From: a virus
Virus record (IMG/VR): IMGVR_UViG_3300030108_005139
Span: 1 to 64,000 of that record
Length of the DNA: 64,000 nt
Strand: one strand, 5' to 3'
This document shows positions 13,475 to 20,875 of this stretch, in pieces. A program made the position numbers and the translations under genes. The notes below the pieces were generated by a model, which made no database searches, was not told where the DNA came from, and saw only the letters and a program-made list of their open reading frames with translations. Within the stretch, counting starts at the first letter, position 1, and each line of letters opens with the position of its first letter.

Positions 13475-16119
13475 TATTCTGGCCTCTCTCCACTTCGCGT
13501 GTATCTTTCCTCATCGGATTGTGGTCGTCTTGTAGGTTCTTCCTCTTGAGTTTCTTCACCTGAAGTCCTGTATCTTCTCAACGCTTGTCTAAGTTCTTGT
13601 TGTGCCTCAGATGGTGGAGAAGAAGGAAGTTCTTTATCTTCATATTTTTTAACGAACTCTCTGTCATCGTCAGTTACGTGCCAGTATTGGGCTCGCTTCA
13701 TATAACCCCTAATAGAACTTGCTCTACTTCTAAGATCCCAAATCTCCTGTGATTTTTCATTGTACGCCCTTACATCCTCTCGTCGGATTGGGTTTTCCTG
13801 AATGATTTCAAACATACCACGTATTAGTTTTTCAAGATTTTTTCTGTTTGTTACATCGGCCATCTCGTCGCGTGTTTTCTTTAGGTCAGCCTCAAAGACA
13901 ACCAATGGCACAAGAAACTCTTCAATCCTATATTCCATATCCTCTAGAGATACTAGACCTCCTTGGGTTCGTTCAGCACCTCGACCCTCGGAGGCTTGTA
14001 TTACCTGCAACCTTGCAGATTTTGTTGCAGAGTCTATTCCGTTGTAAATTGCATAACCCCTGTCTAGAAAACGTTGCTCAATTGTACCCATACTCCCAGC
14101 CGTCGTGCGATCTCTTGCAACTTCTCTTTCAGCCTCAGACGTTAAAAAATTATATAATGGGACTATATTTCTTGGAATCAAGCCGTTTACAACAATTGTT
14201 CCTTTCTTTAAGGCTCTTACATTATCAAGAGATGTTGCTTTTTCGTATTCCACGTCCTTTAGGTTGTTGATAAATCCAACAAGTTTTTTCATATACTCAT
14301 CGTTTTTGTACTGTGGATCTGTAGAGATCTTAATTATATGAGCGTAATACAATGTGGCATTTCTCATAACATCATAATTTAAAGCATCGTGGCCTGGATA
14401 TCTAAACTCCACATATTTACGATACGGTAAGTGTTTGATATTAAACCCCATTTGTTTTGGAGAGGTATATCGTGTAGAGACCTCAACAGCGTTTGAAAGT
14501 GCTTTCTTCACAGCATCAAAGTCTCTCTCTGTTAAATCTTTGATAACACTAGTCGTTTCTTTGTTGTCACCAGTGAGTTTCCAGATACCGGGCCTAACTT
14601 CTTGTGCTACTTCATTTTGAACAAGCGTTGCGATGTGATTGATAGCATCTTTTTTAATATCGCCTGCCCAGCCGCTATATCTTCTGCTTTCAAACCCTTT
14701 TGTTGCGAACTCGTGATTTAGGAAAAGCATTGCCTTCATTAAATCATAATCTTCAATTGGGTCATCATCTTCGTCCAAGATTCCAACATTGGTATGCAAG
14801 CCAGTTCGATTGTCCATAAAGAAATTGTCTTGATTCTCAAAATCTGTGAAGAATGTTTCAAGATATTCCAATGCCTCTTCTAATCCAGTAATATAGGCTG
14901 GGTAGTCCATTGAAAACTCAACGTGAGGATCGGGGGCCAACGAAGCATCTTCTTCAAGCTTAATATCACTAGCATATTTTGCCATAAAGTTAGGAAGATG
15001 TTCATACATAAGTTCGTGCATATCTTCTGCACCACCTTCGTCTTGGCCAGGATAAACATCGTAACGGTCGTAATATTCCTGCTCCAAATTATAGCCAAAA
15101 TTGCCTTCTAGGTAATCAACAGGGTCACTTTGAAATTCTTCGTATTCACTATTAGATTGCTCATCTATATACTCATCAATTGCATCATCAATCATTTTAG
15201 CCATTGCTGTTAAGTGCGGTGATTGACTATTACGAAACTGATATGCTATGTTCTGCATCGAACTAAGTGTGGCATATCTTTCGGGCTCCAAGAACGTGTC
15301 AGAAATGAACGTATCCATTTCATCCATAATCCCCATAATAAGCTCATCGGTTCCCAGGACTGCCTCATAAAAAGTATCTAAAGGAATCACCTTGTCAAAA
15401 TAACGAACTTTAGGAAACCCAGACCATTCAGCATCTAAATCAAAAACATATCTTTTAAATAATTCAACATTGTCAACTCCTGACAAAATGTGAATGAGTT
15501 GTTCTTCTTCATCTTCCGGGTCAAGTTCTAAGTTTCTTTGAATTGCTTTTGTTTCTGTGTACTCCTCTAGCTCTGTTTTAATTAATGGATGTTCCAACAA
15601 TAATTTTAAGAAACTGTTTGCTTCTCGGGAACCATCTTTAGAAATCATTTCTAGTGTTCGTTGATACAACTCGGGGGCACCATAATCTGCCAGACTAATA
15701 GCCATCTCAAACAATAAAATTAAGCGATCTCTACGTTCATTTTGTGCTTGTGGTGGGATTCCAATAACTTCTTGATCAACATATTTGTCTACAAGTCCCT
15801 CAGAATCAACAATGTAATCTTCTAAAAAATTATATTCATAGAATTCTGATAGGTCTCTCTCAATTACATTTTGATAAAAGTAGTCTTGATCCAGATAATT
15901 TCTGGCAAACTGCTCTAACGTTGGAAGGTCTCCTCTTCCAGCCGCACCGGCTGATTGATTAGAAAGCAATTCAATTTCATATGAAATAGTAAAGCGTTCG
16001 CCTGCTTCTAGAATAGCGGCTTTATCAGATTCCTTGAACTCTTGAATCAGTTCTTCTTCTAATATTTCTTCTTTTTCTTCGTTTCTAAATTTTCGCCAGT
16101 TTTCAAACAGTGATTTCAT
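13474..16119 (-). CDS. Tagged large amidoligase-like protein, 881 aa
   Basis: I choose ATG 16119 (MKSLFENWRKFRNEE) over a TTG start two codons earlier. The tag is type-1 but ends RNE; an ILEE site lies at about residue 19. Motifs of the amidoligase family are visible: TISYEIELLSN (residues 44-54), GLHTNVGI (440-447, H442) and KYVEFRYPG (568-576, E571, R573). Amidoligases join amino or carboxyl groups using ATP, and in bacteria they modify peptides, proteins or cell walls. Between and after these is a long acidic region of unknown fold and a Pro/Arg-rich C-terminus. This is the largest tagged protein. A function in modifying host or virion components is inferred. Confidence 0.7.
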   Translation of the reverse strand: MKSLFENWRKFRNEEKEEILEEELIQEFKESDKAAILEAGERFTISYEIELLSNQSAGAAGRGDLPTLEQFARNYLDQDYFYQNVIERDLSEFYEYNFLEDYIVDSEGLVDKYVDQEVIGIPPQAQNERRDRLILLFEMAISLADYGAPELYQRTLEMISKDGSREANSFLKLLLEHPLIKTELEEYTETKAIQRNLELDPEDEEEQLIHILSGVDNVELFKRYVFDLDAEWSGFPKVRYFDKVIPLDTFYEAVLGTDELIMGIMDEMDTFISDTFLEPERYATLSSMQNIAYQFRNSQSPHLTAMAKMIDDAIDEYIDEQSNSEYEEFQSDPVDYLEGNFGYNLEQEYYDRYDVYPGQDEGGAEDMHELMYEHLPNFMAKYASDIKLEEDASLAPDPHVEFSMDYPAYITGLEEALEYLETFFTDFENQDNFFMDNRTGLHTNVGILDEDDDPIEDYDLMKAMLFLNHEFATKGFESRRYSGWAGDIKKDAINHIATLVQNEVAQEVRPGIWKLTGDNKETTSVIKDLTERDFDAVKKALSNAVEVSTRYTSPKQMGFNIKHLPYRKYVEFRYPGHDALNYDVMRNATLYYAHIIKISTDPQYKNDEYMKKLVGFINNLKDVEYEKATSLDNVRALKKGTIVVNGLIPRNIVPLYNFLTSEAEREVARDRTTAGSMGTIEQRFLDRGYAIYNGIDSATKSARLQVIQASEGRGAERTQGGLVSLEDMEYRIEEFLVPLVVFEADLKKTRDEMADVTNRKNLEKLIRGMFEIIQENPIRREDVRAYNEKSQEIWDLRSRASSIRGYMKRAQYWHVTDDDREFVKKYEDKELPSSPPSEAQQELRQALRRYRTSGEETQEEEPTRRPQSDEERYTRSGERPE

Positions 16120-16125
16120 TATCAA

Positions 16126-16662
16126 TCAATCCTTCTTTTTAGATTTTTTGCCCCACTTCTTACCTTTCCCTTTCGTTCCACAGGCTGCTGGGGTTGGCCG
16201 ACAAGCTGGATATTTTGAACGCTTTTCACCTTTTGATCTACCACAGGCTTTGCACTTCTTTCTTCCAGTCTTTGGATCCTTTCGGCAGGTATTGCAATCT
16301 ACCCAACCTTTACTTCCGCCTCCCCCAGCGCGGCTAAACCACCCGTGGAGCCCAGACTTTTTCTCTTTTGAGTAGTCAGTCCGTGCTTTCTTTTTTTTTT
16401 CGTCTAGACAAGCTTCAATTTCTTCATCGATAATACGATACAAGTCTTCCTTGACACCTTTCCAGATCTCTCCTCTGCGACATCTTACAACAGCGCCAGA
16501 GGCATATGCAGAAGGCCACACATCGTATTTGCGCTTGGCAATGCGTGTACAGCGATCATCTTTTTTCTTTTTAGCCTTCTTCTTCTTTTTCTTCTTTTTT
16601 TTCTTCTTCTCATCTAAGAAGGCTTCAATTTCTTCATCAATAATTTTTTCAATATTATCCAT
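16126..16662 (-). CDS. Lysine-rich protein with duplicated acidic motif and DUF5872-like region
   Basis: The 178 residues contain a near-repeat: IIDEEIEAFLDEKKKK at 7-22 and IIDEEIEACLDEKKKK at 77-92. Each could carry its own I-D-E or L-D-E site. After the first is a lysine run (about 19-34), then RIAKRKYDVWPSAYASGAVV at 40-59, resembling the DUF5872-type module as I remember it. After the second is GLHGWFSRAGGGGSKGWVDC, four CxxC-like cysteine positions, and a Lys/Gly-rich basic tail. It looks like two tagged units fused end to end, possibly DNA-binding. The lysine run is T/C-rich on the plus strand and could be prone to slippage. Confidence 0.7.
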   Translation of the reverse strand: MDNIEKIIDEEIEAFLDEKKKKKKKKKKKAKKKKDDRCTRIAKRKYDVWPSAYASGAVVRCRRGEIWKGVKEDLYRIIDEEIEACLDEKKKKARTDYSKEKKSGLHGWFSRAGGGGSKGWVDCNTCRKDPKTGRKKCKACGRSKGEKRSKYPACRPTPAACGTKGKGKKWGKKSKKKD

Positions 16663-16664
16663 AA

Positions 16665-17072
16665 TTATTTATTCCCTGGAACATAATGAATTCCAAAAGC
16701 GTTGCTCAATGCTCTTGACAGCCCTTCAGGATTGTCGTGATTTTCTTTGACGAGTTCCTTTATTCTTCTTTCTTTATTTAGTTTGTTACTCACCAAATCA
16801 TCTTCCAATTGTTCATCAAGTTGTTCCATAACTTCCTGATGAACACGAATAATCTCATCTCTTTGGGCAATCTCGTTAGCGTGTGATTCATTAAGGGTTT
16901 CTATTTGCTCTTCATAAGATTTATTTCTTGTCCTCAACAAGTCTCTAGCCACATCAGATCTCCTACTAAAAAGGGCCGCCAAAGCAAGAACAGCGATCAG
17001 GGGAACATACCAGTGGTTTTTAATCCACACCCAAGATCGCTGCAAGAAATGCTTGACTGCCAGCCAAGTCAT
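16665..17072 (-). CDS. Spanin-like membrane protein, 135 aa
   Basis: I place the start at ATG 17072, overlapping the TGA of the holin-like gene as ATGA; the longer ORF upstream would lie inside that gene. A single membrane helix is at about residues 21-37 (WYVPLIAVLALAALFS), preceded by a basic N-terminus and followed by a long coiled coil (about 50-110). This N-in, C-out, helical arrangement matches an inner-membrane spanin (Rz type), which fuses inner and outer membranes at lysis. No partner outer-membrane spanin gene is seen nested here. The C-terminus NPEGLSRALSNAFGIHYVPG is distinctive. Confidence 0.7.
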   Translation of the reverse strand: MTWLAVKHFLQRSWVWIKNHWYVPLIAVLALAALFSRRSDVARDLLRTRNKSYEEQIETLNESHANEIAQRDEIIRVHQEVMEQLDEQLEDDLVSNKLNKERRIKELVKENHDNPEGLSRALSNAFGIHYVPGNK

Positions 17073-17260
17073 TTGCCGTGTTTCCAAGTCGCGGCTAAGT
17101 CCGCAAATCCTTGAATACCTACATATCCAATCGTAATTGCTGTCCATTGCTCATTATTAATAAAGCCCAAACATAAAAATGTTGAGGCAGTGATCCAAGA
17201 TAAAAGTTTACGACTGATTATTTTATTGAGCCCTTTATCTAGTGCTTGTTTCATACTCAT
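17069..17260 (-). CDS. Holin-like membrane protein, 63 aa
   Basis: The start is ATG 17260 because AAGGAGG stands 4 nt upstream; a longer ORF that starts at 17338 is in the frame of another tiny gene's codons and lacks this site. The sequence is MSMKQALDKGLNKIISRKLL then SWITASTFLCLGFI and AITIGYVGIQGFADLAATW, giving two membrane-spanning segments separated by a short polar loop, with basic residues before the first. Small two-helix proteins next to a spanin are typical class II holins. Holin activity is inferred from topology and neighbours, not from homology. An endolysin gene is not in the same cluster; the spike amidase at 56811-58235 is not a substitute. Confidence 0.6.
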   Translation of the reverse strand: MSMKQALDKGLNKIISRKLLSWITASTFLCLGFINNEQWTAITIGYVGIQGFADLAATWKHGK

Positions 17261-17276
17261 AAACCCTCCTTGGTAA

Positions 17277-17354
17277 TTACGAGCAACAGCATCCGTCACA
17301 GGCACAGTCACAATCGCACCTACACTGCCTACATCCATTTACAATCTTATTCAT
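17277..17354 (-). CDS. 25-aa peptide with nine cysteines, hidden small gene
   Basis: On the minus strand ATG 17354 opens MNKIVNGCRQCRCDCDCACD then GCCCS and TAA at 17279. Nine of 25 residues are cysteine, in alternating CxCxC and CCC patterns. The ATG overlaps the stop of the previous tagged gene (AATGAATAAG) and AAGGAGG lies 9 nt upstream. The stop is 16 bp before the holin-like start. It fills the only gap in the lysis region. Such peptides could bind zinc, copper or an iron-sulfur cluster, like a tiny metallothionein. It is too short for routine gene calling, and chance is possible, but the ribosome site and fit support it. Confidence 0.6.
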   Translation of the reverse strand: MNKIVNGCRQCRCDCDCACDGCCCS

Positions 17355-17616
17355 TTGACAAATCCTCCTTTTCTTCCTCCAGAGCAAACCCATAAATATG
17401 CTTCATTATAATCTTGCTCATAGGTTCTTTTAACATTATTGCATTCGCGGCTTGTTGAGCCAGCCCTCGATCTACCTTTGTAACATCCTCAATAACGTCA
17501 GCAATTTTGCCTGCAATCTGATCCCTGTAATCAGTTGGATCAGAGGCATACTCGTGTTTTTCCTCTTCAAGAGTCTCTAAAATAACTTGTTTTAATTGGG
17601 ATTTAGTGAACTTCAT
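17347..17616 (-). CDS. Type-2 tagged acidic protein, 89 aa
   Basis: It begins MKFTKSQLKQVILETLEEEK, a variant of the type-2 tag ending I-L-E at positions 12-14. The rest is helical and acidic (IAGKIADVIEDVTKVDRGLA, then IIMKHIYGFALEEEKEDLS). AAGGAG is placed 7 nt before the ATG. Being in front of the lysis genes, not in the main tagged block, it shows that tags are scattered. The first residues of the tag are more diverged at DNA level than in the 11.7-12.9 kb group. No enzyme motif is visible. Confidence 0.75.
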   Translation of the reverse strand: MKFTKSQLKQVILETLEEEKHEYASDPTDYRDQIAGKIADVIEDVTKVDRGLAQQAANAIMLKEPMSKIIMKHIYGFALEEEKEDLSNE

Positions 17617-17640
17617 ATTGGTCTCCTTGGAAGGTCCACC

Positions 17641-17651
17641 AATAAATAGTC
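17641..17651 (-). promoter_or_regulatory. ACTATTTAT motif upstream of a tagged gene
   Basis: The minus strand reads GACTATTTATT, overlapping the TAG stop of the nuclease gene and lying 25 bp before the ATG at 17616. It repeats the motif found at 9960, 22142 and, with one change, 27423. It could serve as a promoter element or mRNA processing site for the tagged gene and lysis genes downstream. Confidence 0.35.
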
Positions 17652-20600
17652 TACTGATTTACAAATGCAAGACCATTTTTTTTGTCAATTGTGATTTGTT
17701 GGTCAACACAATCTTTAAGAGAGTCAAGGTGGGAGATGAGTATCACGGTCTTAAAGTAAGATTTGACAAGATCAAGAATACGAATAAAACTTTCCATATT
17801 CTCTTCGTCTAGTGCTGTGCCTGGTTCATCAAGGATAAAAATGTCTCCTTGTGGCAGTGACGAAACTGTCAATAAAGACAAACGAATAGCAATTGCAGCA
17901 ATAGACTTTTCGCTTCCACTGCCCATTGCAATTGGTCTAGGATCGTACTTTGGATGTTTGATTAAAATATTTAATCTGTTTTCGTCGTTTTCAAAGTACA
18001 CTTCAAAGTCAACAATATTTGCAAGAATCTTAGCAATCTCATTGTTGATTACTGGCAGCCTCTTCTTAATGATATCGTATGCAATACCGTTACTGTGCAT
18101 ACACCGCATAAACAGATCGTATGCTGAGAACTCTTCGCGAAAGTCAGCCAGTTCCTGCTTTTGTTCGTTGATTGAAGCAAGCTTCTGCTCAAGTGAGCCG
18201 TGTAGCTTGTAAAGTTCCAATATGTCTTTTTCACAAGATTCCAGTTGCTCTTGTGACTTTTGAATTAGTTGATCACCTTGATCTCGCTCAGAGATTAACT
18301 CCTCTAAGTTTTCAATTGCTTCTTTGTTTTTTTCGTACTCTTGAATCTTTTGTTCTAGAAGAGAAATTTGCTCCTCGGCCTTTGAAATCTCGTGCTTTCT
18401 TTTTTCTAGCGAGAGTTCAACTTTAACAATTTGGTTTTTTATCTCTCCCTGTTTTGTTTTTAACTTCTCGTATTTGTCCAGGTAGCTCTGTATCTGTTCA
18501 GGGTTAAGTTCCTCAATAACCACTTCAGTCTTTTCTTTTTTGAATAGAAAATCCTGTACTTGTTGGTGGATGTCGTCTTTTTTATCCAATGCATCATAAG
18601 CATCCTTAATAAACTTGCAGTGACTAAATTCTGAACCACAAGGAACTTCCTTTAGAAGACAAGACTTGTTGTTGATATCCTTTTGTTTTCTTTCAAGAGT
18701 ATCTAGATCTTCTTGAATGTGCGATAGGATTTCTTCAAGGTTGTTTAAATTTTCTTGCCTGTTCTTATATAAATCGATATCAAAGTCATCAACAAATTTG
18801 CTTATCTCCATCAAAACTTCTTGTCTGTTTGATAGTTTTTCTTCTTCTTGGGCTTGAAGGAGAACTAGGTCGTTATAAGAATCTTTCAAATTAATCAATG
18901 ATTTATTGATATCTTTGACGTTAATAATCTCTGCTGGAATTGAATCTATTTTGCCGGTAAGATACGCGACCTTTTCTTGAAGAGAGGAGATATCCTCTCT
19001 AATCTTCTCGCACTCTCTTTCCTTCTGCTTTGTTGTGTTTTCATTTTCTTCTAGTTCATATTCGGCTTCTTTAATTTCTTGATCAAATTCTTTCCCTTCA
19101 AGTCTTTTTAATGCACCCTTTAAATCAGAGGCATCGTCTTTTGCCATCTTGAACTTCTTGTCAAAGATATGAAGATCTAAAAACTTTGCTAAGATTTCCT
19201 TTCGCTTCGTTGAACCCTCGTTGATAAACTGGAGAGAATCAAGCTGAGAAGCCATAGAGGTTAACAAGAAATCATCTAATGAGCCAAAAACACGACGAAT
19301 GTTTTTGTCTGTTTCTATTCTTGTTAAGCCGTTTAGTGGCGTATTAGTTTGCGTAACTTCGTTGTATTTGTTGAATTCAACGTTTGTCTTTGCCTCTGTC
19401 GAGGTTTTGCCTTTTAATTTCCTAACGTACTTCTCTAAATCTCTTTGGATGACATAGTGCTCGTTACCAATCTCTATTTCAACTAAACCACTGGCTGTGT
19501 TTTCGTTTTGATTAATAACGTTGACATTCTTGCGCTCGTTTTTAGAAGTCGAATTAAAGATTGTAAAAAGAAGCGAATCGATGATTGAACTCTTCCCAGA
19601 GTAGTTTTTACCAAAAATTCCAACAGTTCCACGTAGTTTTTCAAAATCGATAGCATTGCTTTCTCCGTAGTTAAAAAGGTTATCCCACGACAATCGTTTT
19701 AGTTTCCAGTTGATGTTTCTGGACACATCTTCGTTTTCTTCTGCGAGCTTGTTATATTTTTTATTTAACTTAAAAACTTTTTCTAGGATCTCATCGCTTA
19801 CCTCGTAATCTTTAAGGTAATCTTCCATTAGCTCTTCTTGGACTTCTATATCACGGAGGTCTTCCTTGTCAAAAAGAACGCTTAAATCCTCACCAACATT
19901 TCCCTTATCTGTTGCTCTATTGAGGAATGATATGGACTCTGGTCTAAAACGAACCTTTGCAACATCAACCGCTTTGCGAAGCTTGTTGAGAGACAAGTTG
20001 TTGTTAGAAATAACACGAAGACGAACGCCTTCGGGTATATCAATGTCTTTTGGAAATTTGCCCTTTGAATTGAGTTCTATTGTGATGAAGGGCTTTGGAT
20101 TGTTTAGACGAATATGCTTGCAGGTATATTCATTTTTATTTTTTAAATCCCACAACAAATACCCCTTATCGTTGGTTTCACCAAAGTTTTGTTGAACTAA
20201 GGAGCCTGCATATCTAACCTTACCTTTGTCGTCCATAATTTGATTTGTCTTATGGATATCGCCAAGAAAGATGTAATCGTGTGCTTCAAAACATTCTGTT
20301 GAGTCATCGCTCTCGTTAATAACCCAACCAGCATCTGTTTCAGAACCAGCAATCGCTCCGTGATATAACCCAATATTTACTGCATTTGGATCACTTGGTG
20401 TTTGCCAATTGTCTGGATCAAAGATTGATAGACTATTAAATTTAAAGTCCAAGCCATCTTCTGTGTTAATTAAAACCTCTCTTGAGTCCCTAATCAAATG
20501 GAGATCAGGGTGCTCAAGTGCCTCAACCACTGGAGTCACAGCATCTTGACGTGCCATATTCCTTAGATTGCCGTCGTGGTTTCCAAGTATAATGTAAGTG

Positions 20601-20815
20601 GGAGCAATGTCAGCAAGGTTACGAAACAAGTCCGTTGCCATCTTGACAAACTCTGGTGAGATTTGTGTTTTTGTGTGTGCAATATCACCGCACAAAACAA
20701 TGCAGTCTACATCTTGTTCTTTTAGTGATTCGTAGAACTGATTAAAAACTTCGTTGTATTCATAATGATATTTTAAATTTCGTATGTGGATGTCTGCTGT
20801 ATGTGCTATTCTCAT
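17651..20815 (-). CDS. Single-chain SbcD-SbcC (Mre11-Rad50, T4 gp47-gp46) nuclease
   Basis: The complex trims DNA ends for recombination-dependent replication and degrades host DNA. Residues 1 to about 340 form the phosphoesterase (SbcD/gp47): D8 and H10, GD at 43-44, GNHD at 78-81, YHG (H152) and GDIH (H188). Residues about 370-1054 form the SMC-type ATPase (SbcC/gp46): Walker A GKNYSGKSS at 402-410, long coiled coils, a CGSEFSHC (CX6C) pair near the apex, signature GSGSEKS at 965, and Walker B IFILDEPG (D996, E997). In T4 and bacteria these are two proteins; here the linker (about 340-370) joins them in frame. A sigma70-type promoter lies directly upstream. Confidence 0.92.
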   Translation of the reverse strand: MRIAHTADIHIRNLKYHYEYNEVFNQFYESLKEQDVDCIVLCGDIAHTKTQISPEFVKMATDLFRNLADIAPTYIILGNHDGNLRNMARQDAVTPVVEALEHPDLHLIRDSREVLINTEDGLDFKFNSLSIFDPDNWQTPSDPNAVNIGLYHGAIAGSETDAGWVINESDDSTECFEAHDYIFLGDIHKTNQIMDDKGKVRYAGSLVQQNFGETNDKGYLLWDLKNKNEYTCKHIRLNNPKPFITIELNSKGKFPKDIDIPEGVRLRVISNNNLSLNKLRKAVDVAKVRFRPESISFLNRATDKGNVGEDLSVLFDKEDLRDIEVQEELMEDYLKDYEVSDEILEKVFKLNKKYNKLAEENEDVSRNINWKLKRLSWDNLFNYGESNAIDFEKLRGTVGIFGKNYSGKSSIIDSLLFTIFNSTSKNERKNVNVINQNENTASGLVEIEIGNEHYVIQRDLEKYVRKLKGKTSTEAKTNVEFNKYNEVTQTNTPLNGLTRIETDKNIRRVFGSLDDFLLTSMASQLDSLQFINEGSTKRKEILAKFLDLHIFDKKFKMAKDDASDLKGALKRLEGKEFDQEIKEAEYELEENENTTKQKERECEKIREDISSLQEKVAYLTGKIDSIPAEIINVKDINKSLINLKDSYNDLVLLQAQEEEKLSNRQEVLMEISKFVDDFDIDLYKNRQENLNNLEEILSHIQEDLDTLERKQKDINNKSCLLKEVPCGSEFSHCKFIKDAYDALDKKDDIHQQVQDFLFKKEKTEVVIEELNPEQIQSYLDKYEKLKTKQGEIKNQIVKVELSLEKRKHEISKAEEQISLLEQKIQEYEKNKEAIENLEELISERDQGDQLIQKSQEQLESCEKDILELYKLHGSLEQKLASINEQKQELADFREEFSAYDLFMRCMHSNGIAYDIIKKRLPVINNEIAKILANIVDFEVYFENDENRLNILIKHPKYDPRPIAMGSGSEKSIAAIAIRLSLLTVSSLPQGDIFILDEPGTALDEENMESFIRILDLVKSYFKTVILISHLDSLKDCVDQQITIDKKNGLAFVNQ

Positions 20816-20846
20816 TTACACCTATCCATTAAAATGGTTTGACACC

Positions 20847-20875
20847 ATTATACAATAGTGTTTTAGGTTAGTCAA
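20847..20875 (-). promoter_or_regulatory. Sigma70-type promoter for the SbcD-SbcC gene
   Basis: The minus strand has TTGACT (20875-20870), a 17-bp spacer and TATAAT (20852-20847). The -10 is preceded by TG. The -35 lies over the end of the cysteine synthase gene. Transcription would start near 20840, giving a leader of about 25 nt to the ATG at 20815. Host RNA polymerase could read it, so the nuclease is likely early or middle. A CCATT-aa-AATGG inverted repeat at 20826-20837 lies in the leader and might be an operator. Confidence 0.75.

Noticed and set aside
17261-17338. Longer start for the holin-like gene (MDVGSVGAIV)
   Set aside because: This stretch is better explained as the Cys-rich peptide in another frame; the strong ribosome site is at 17260.
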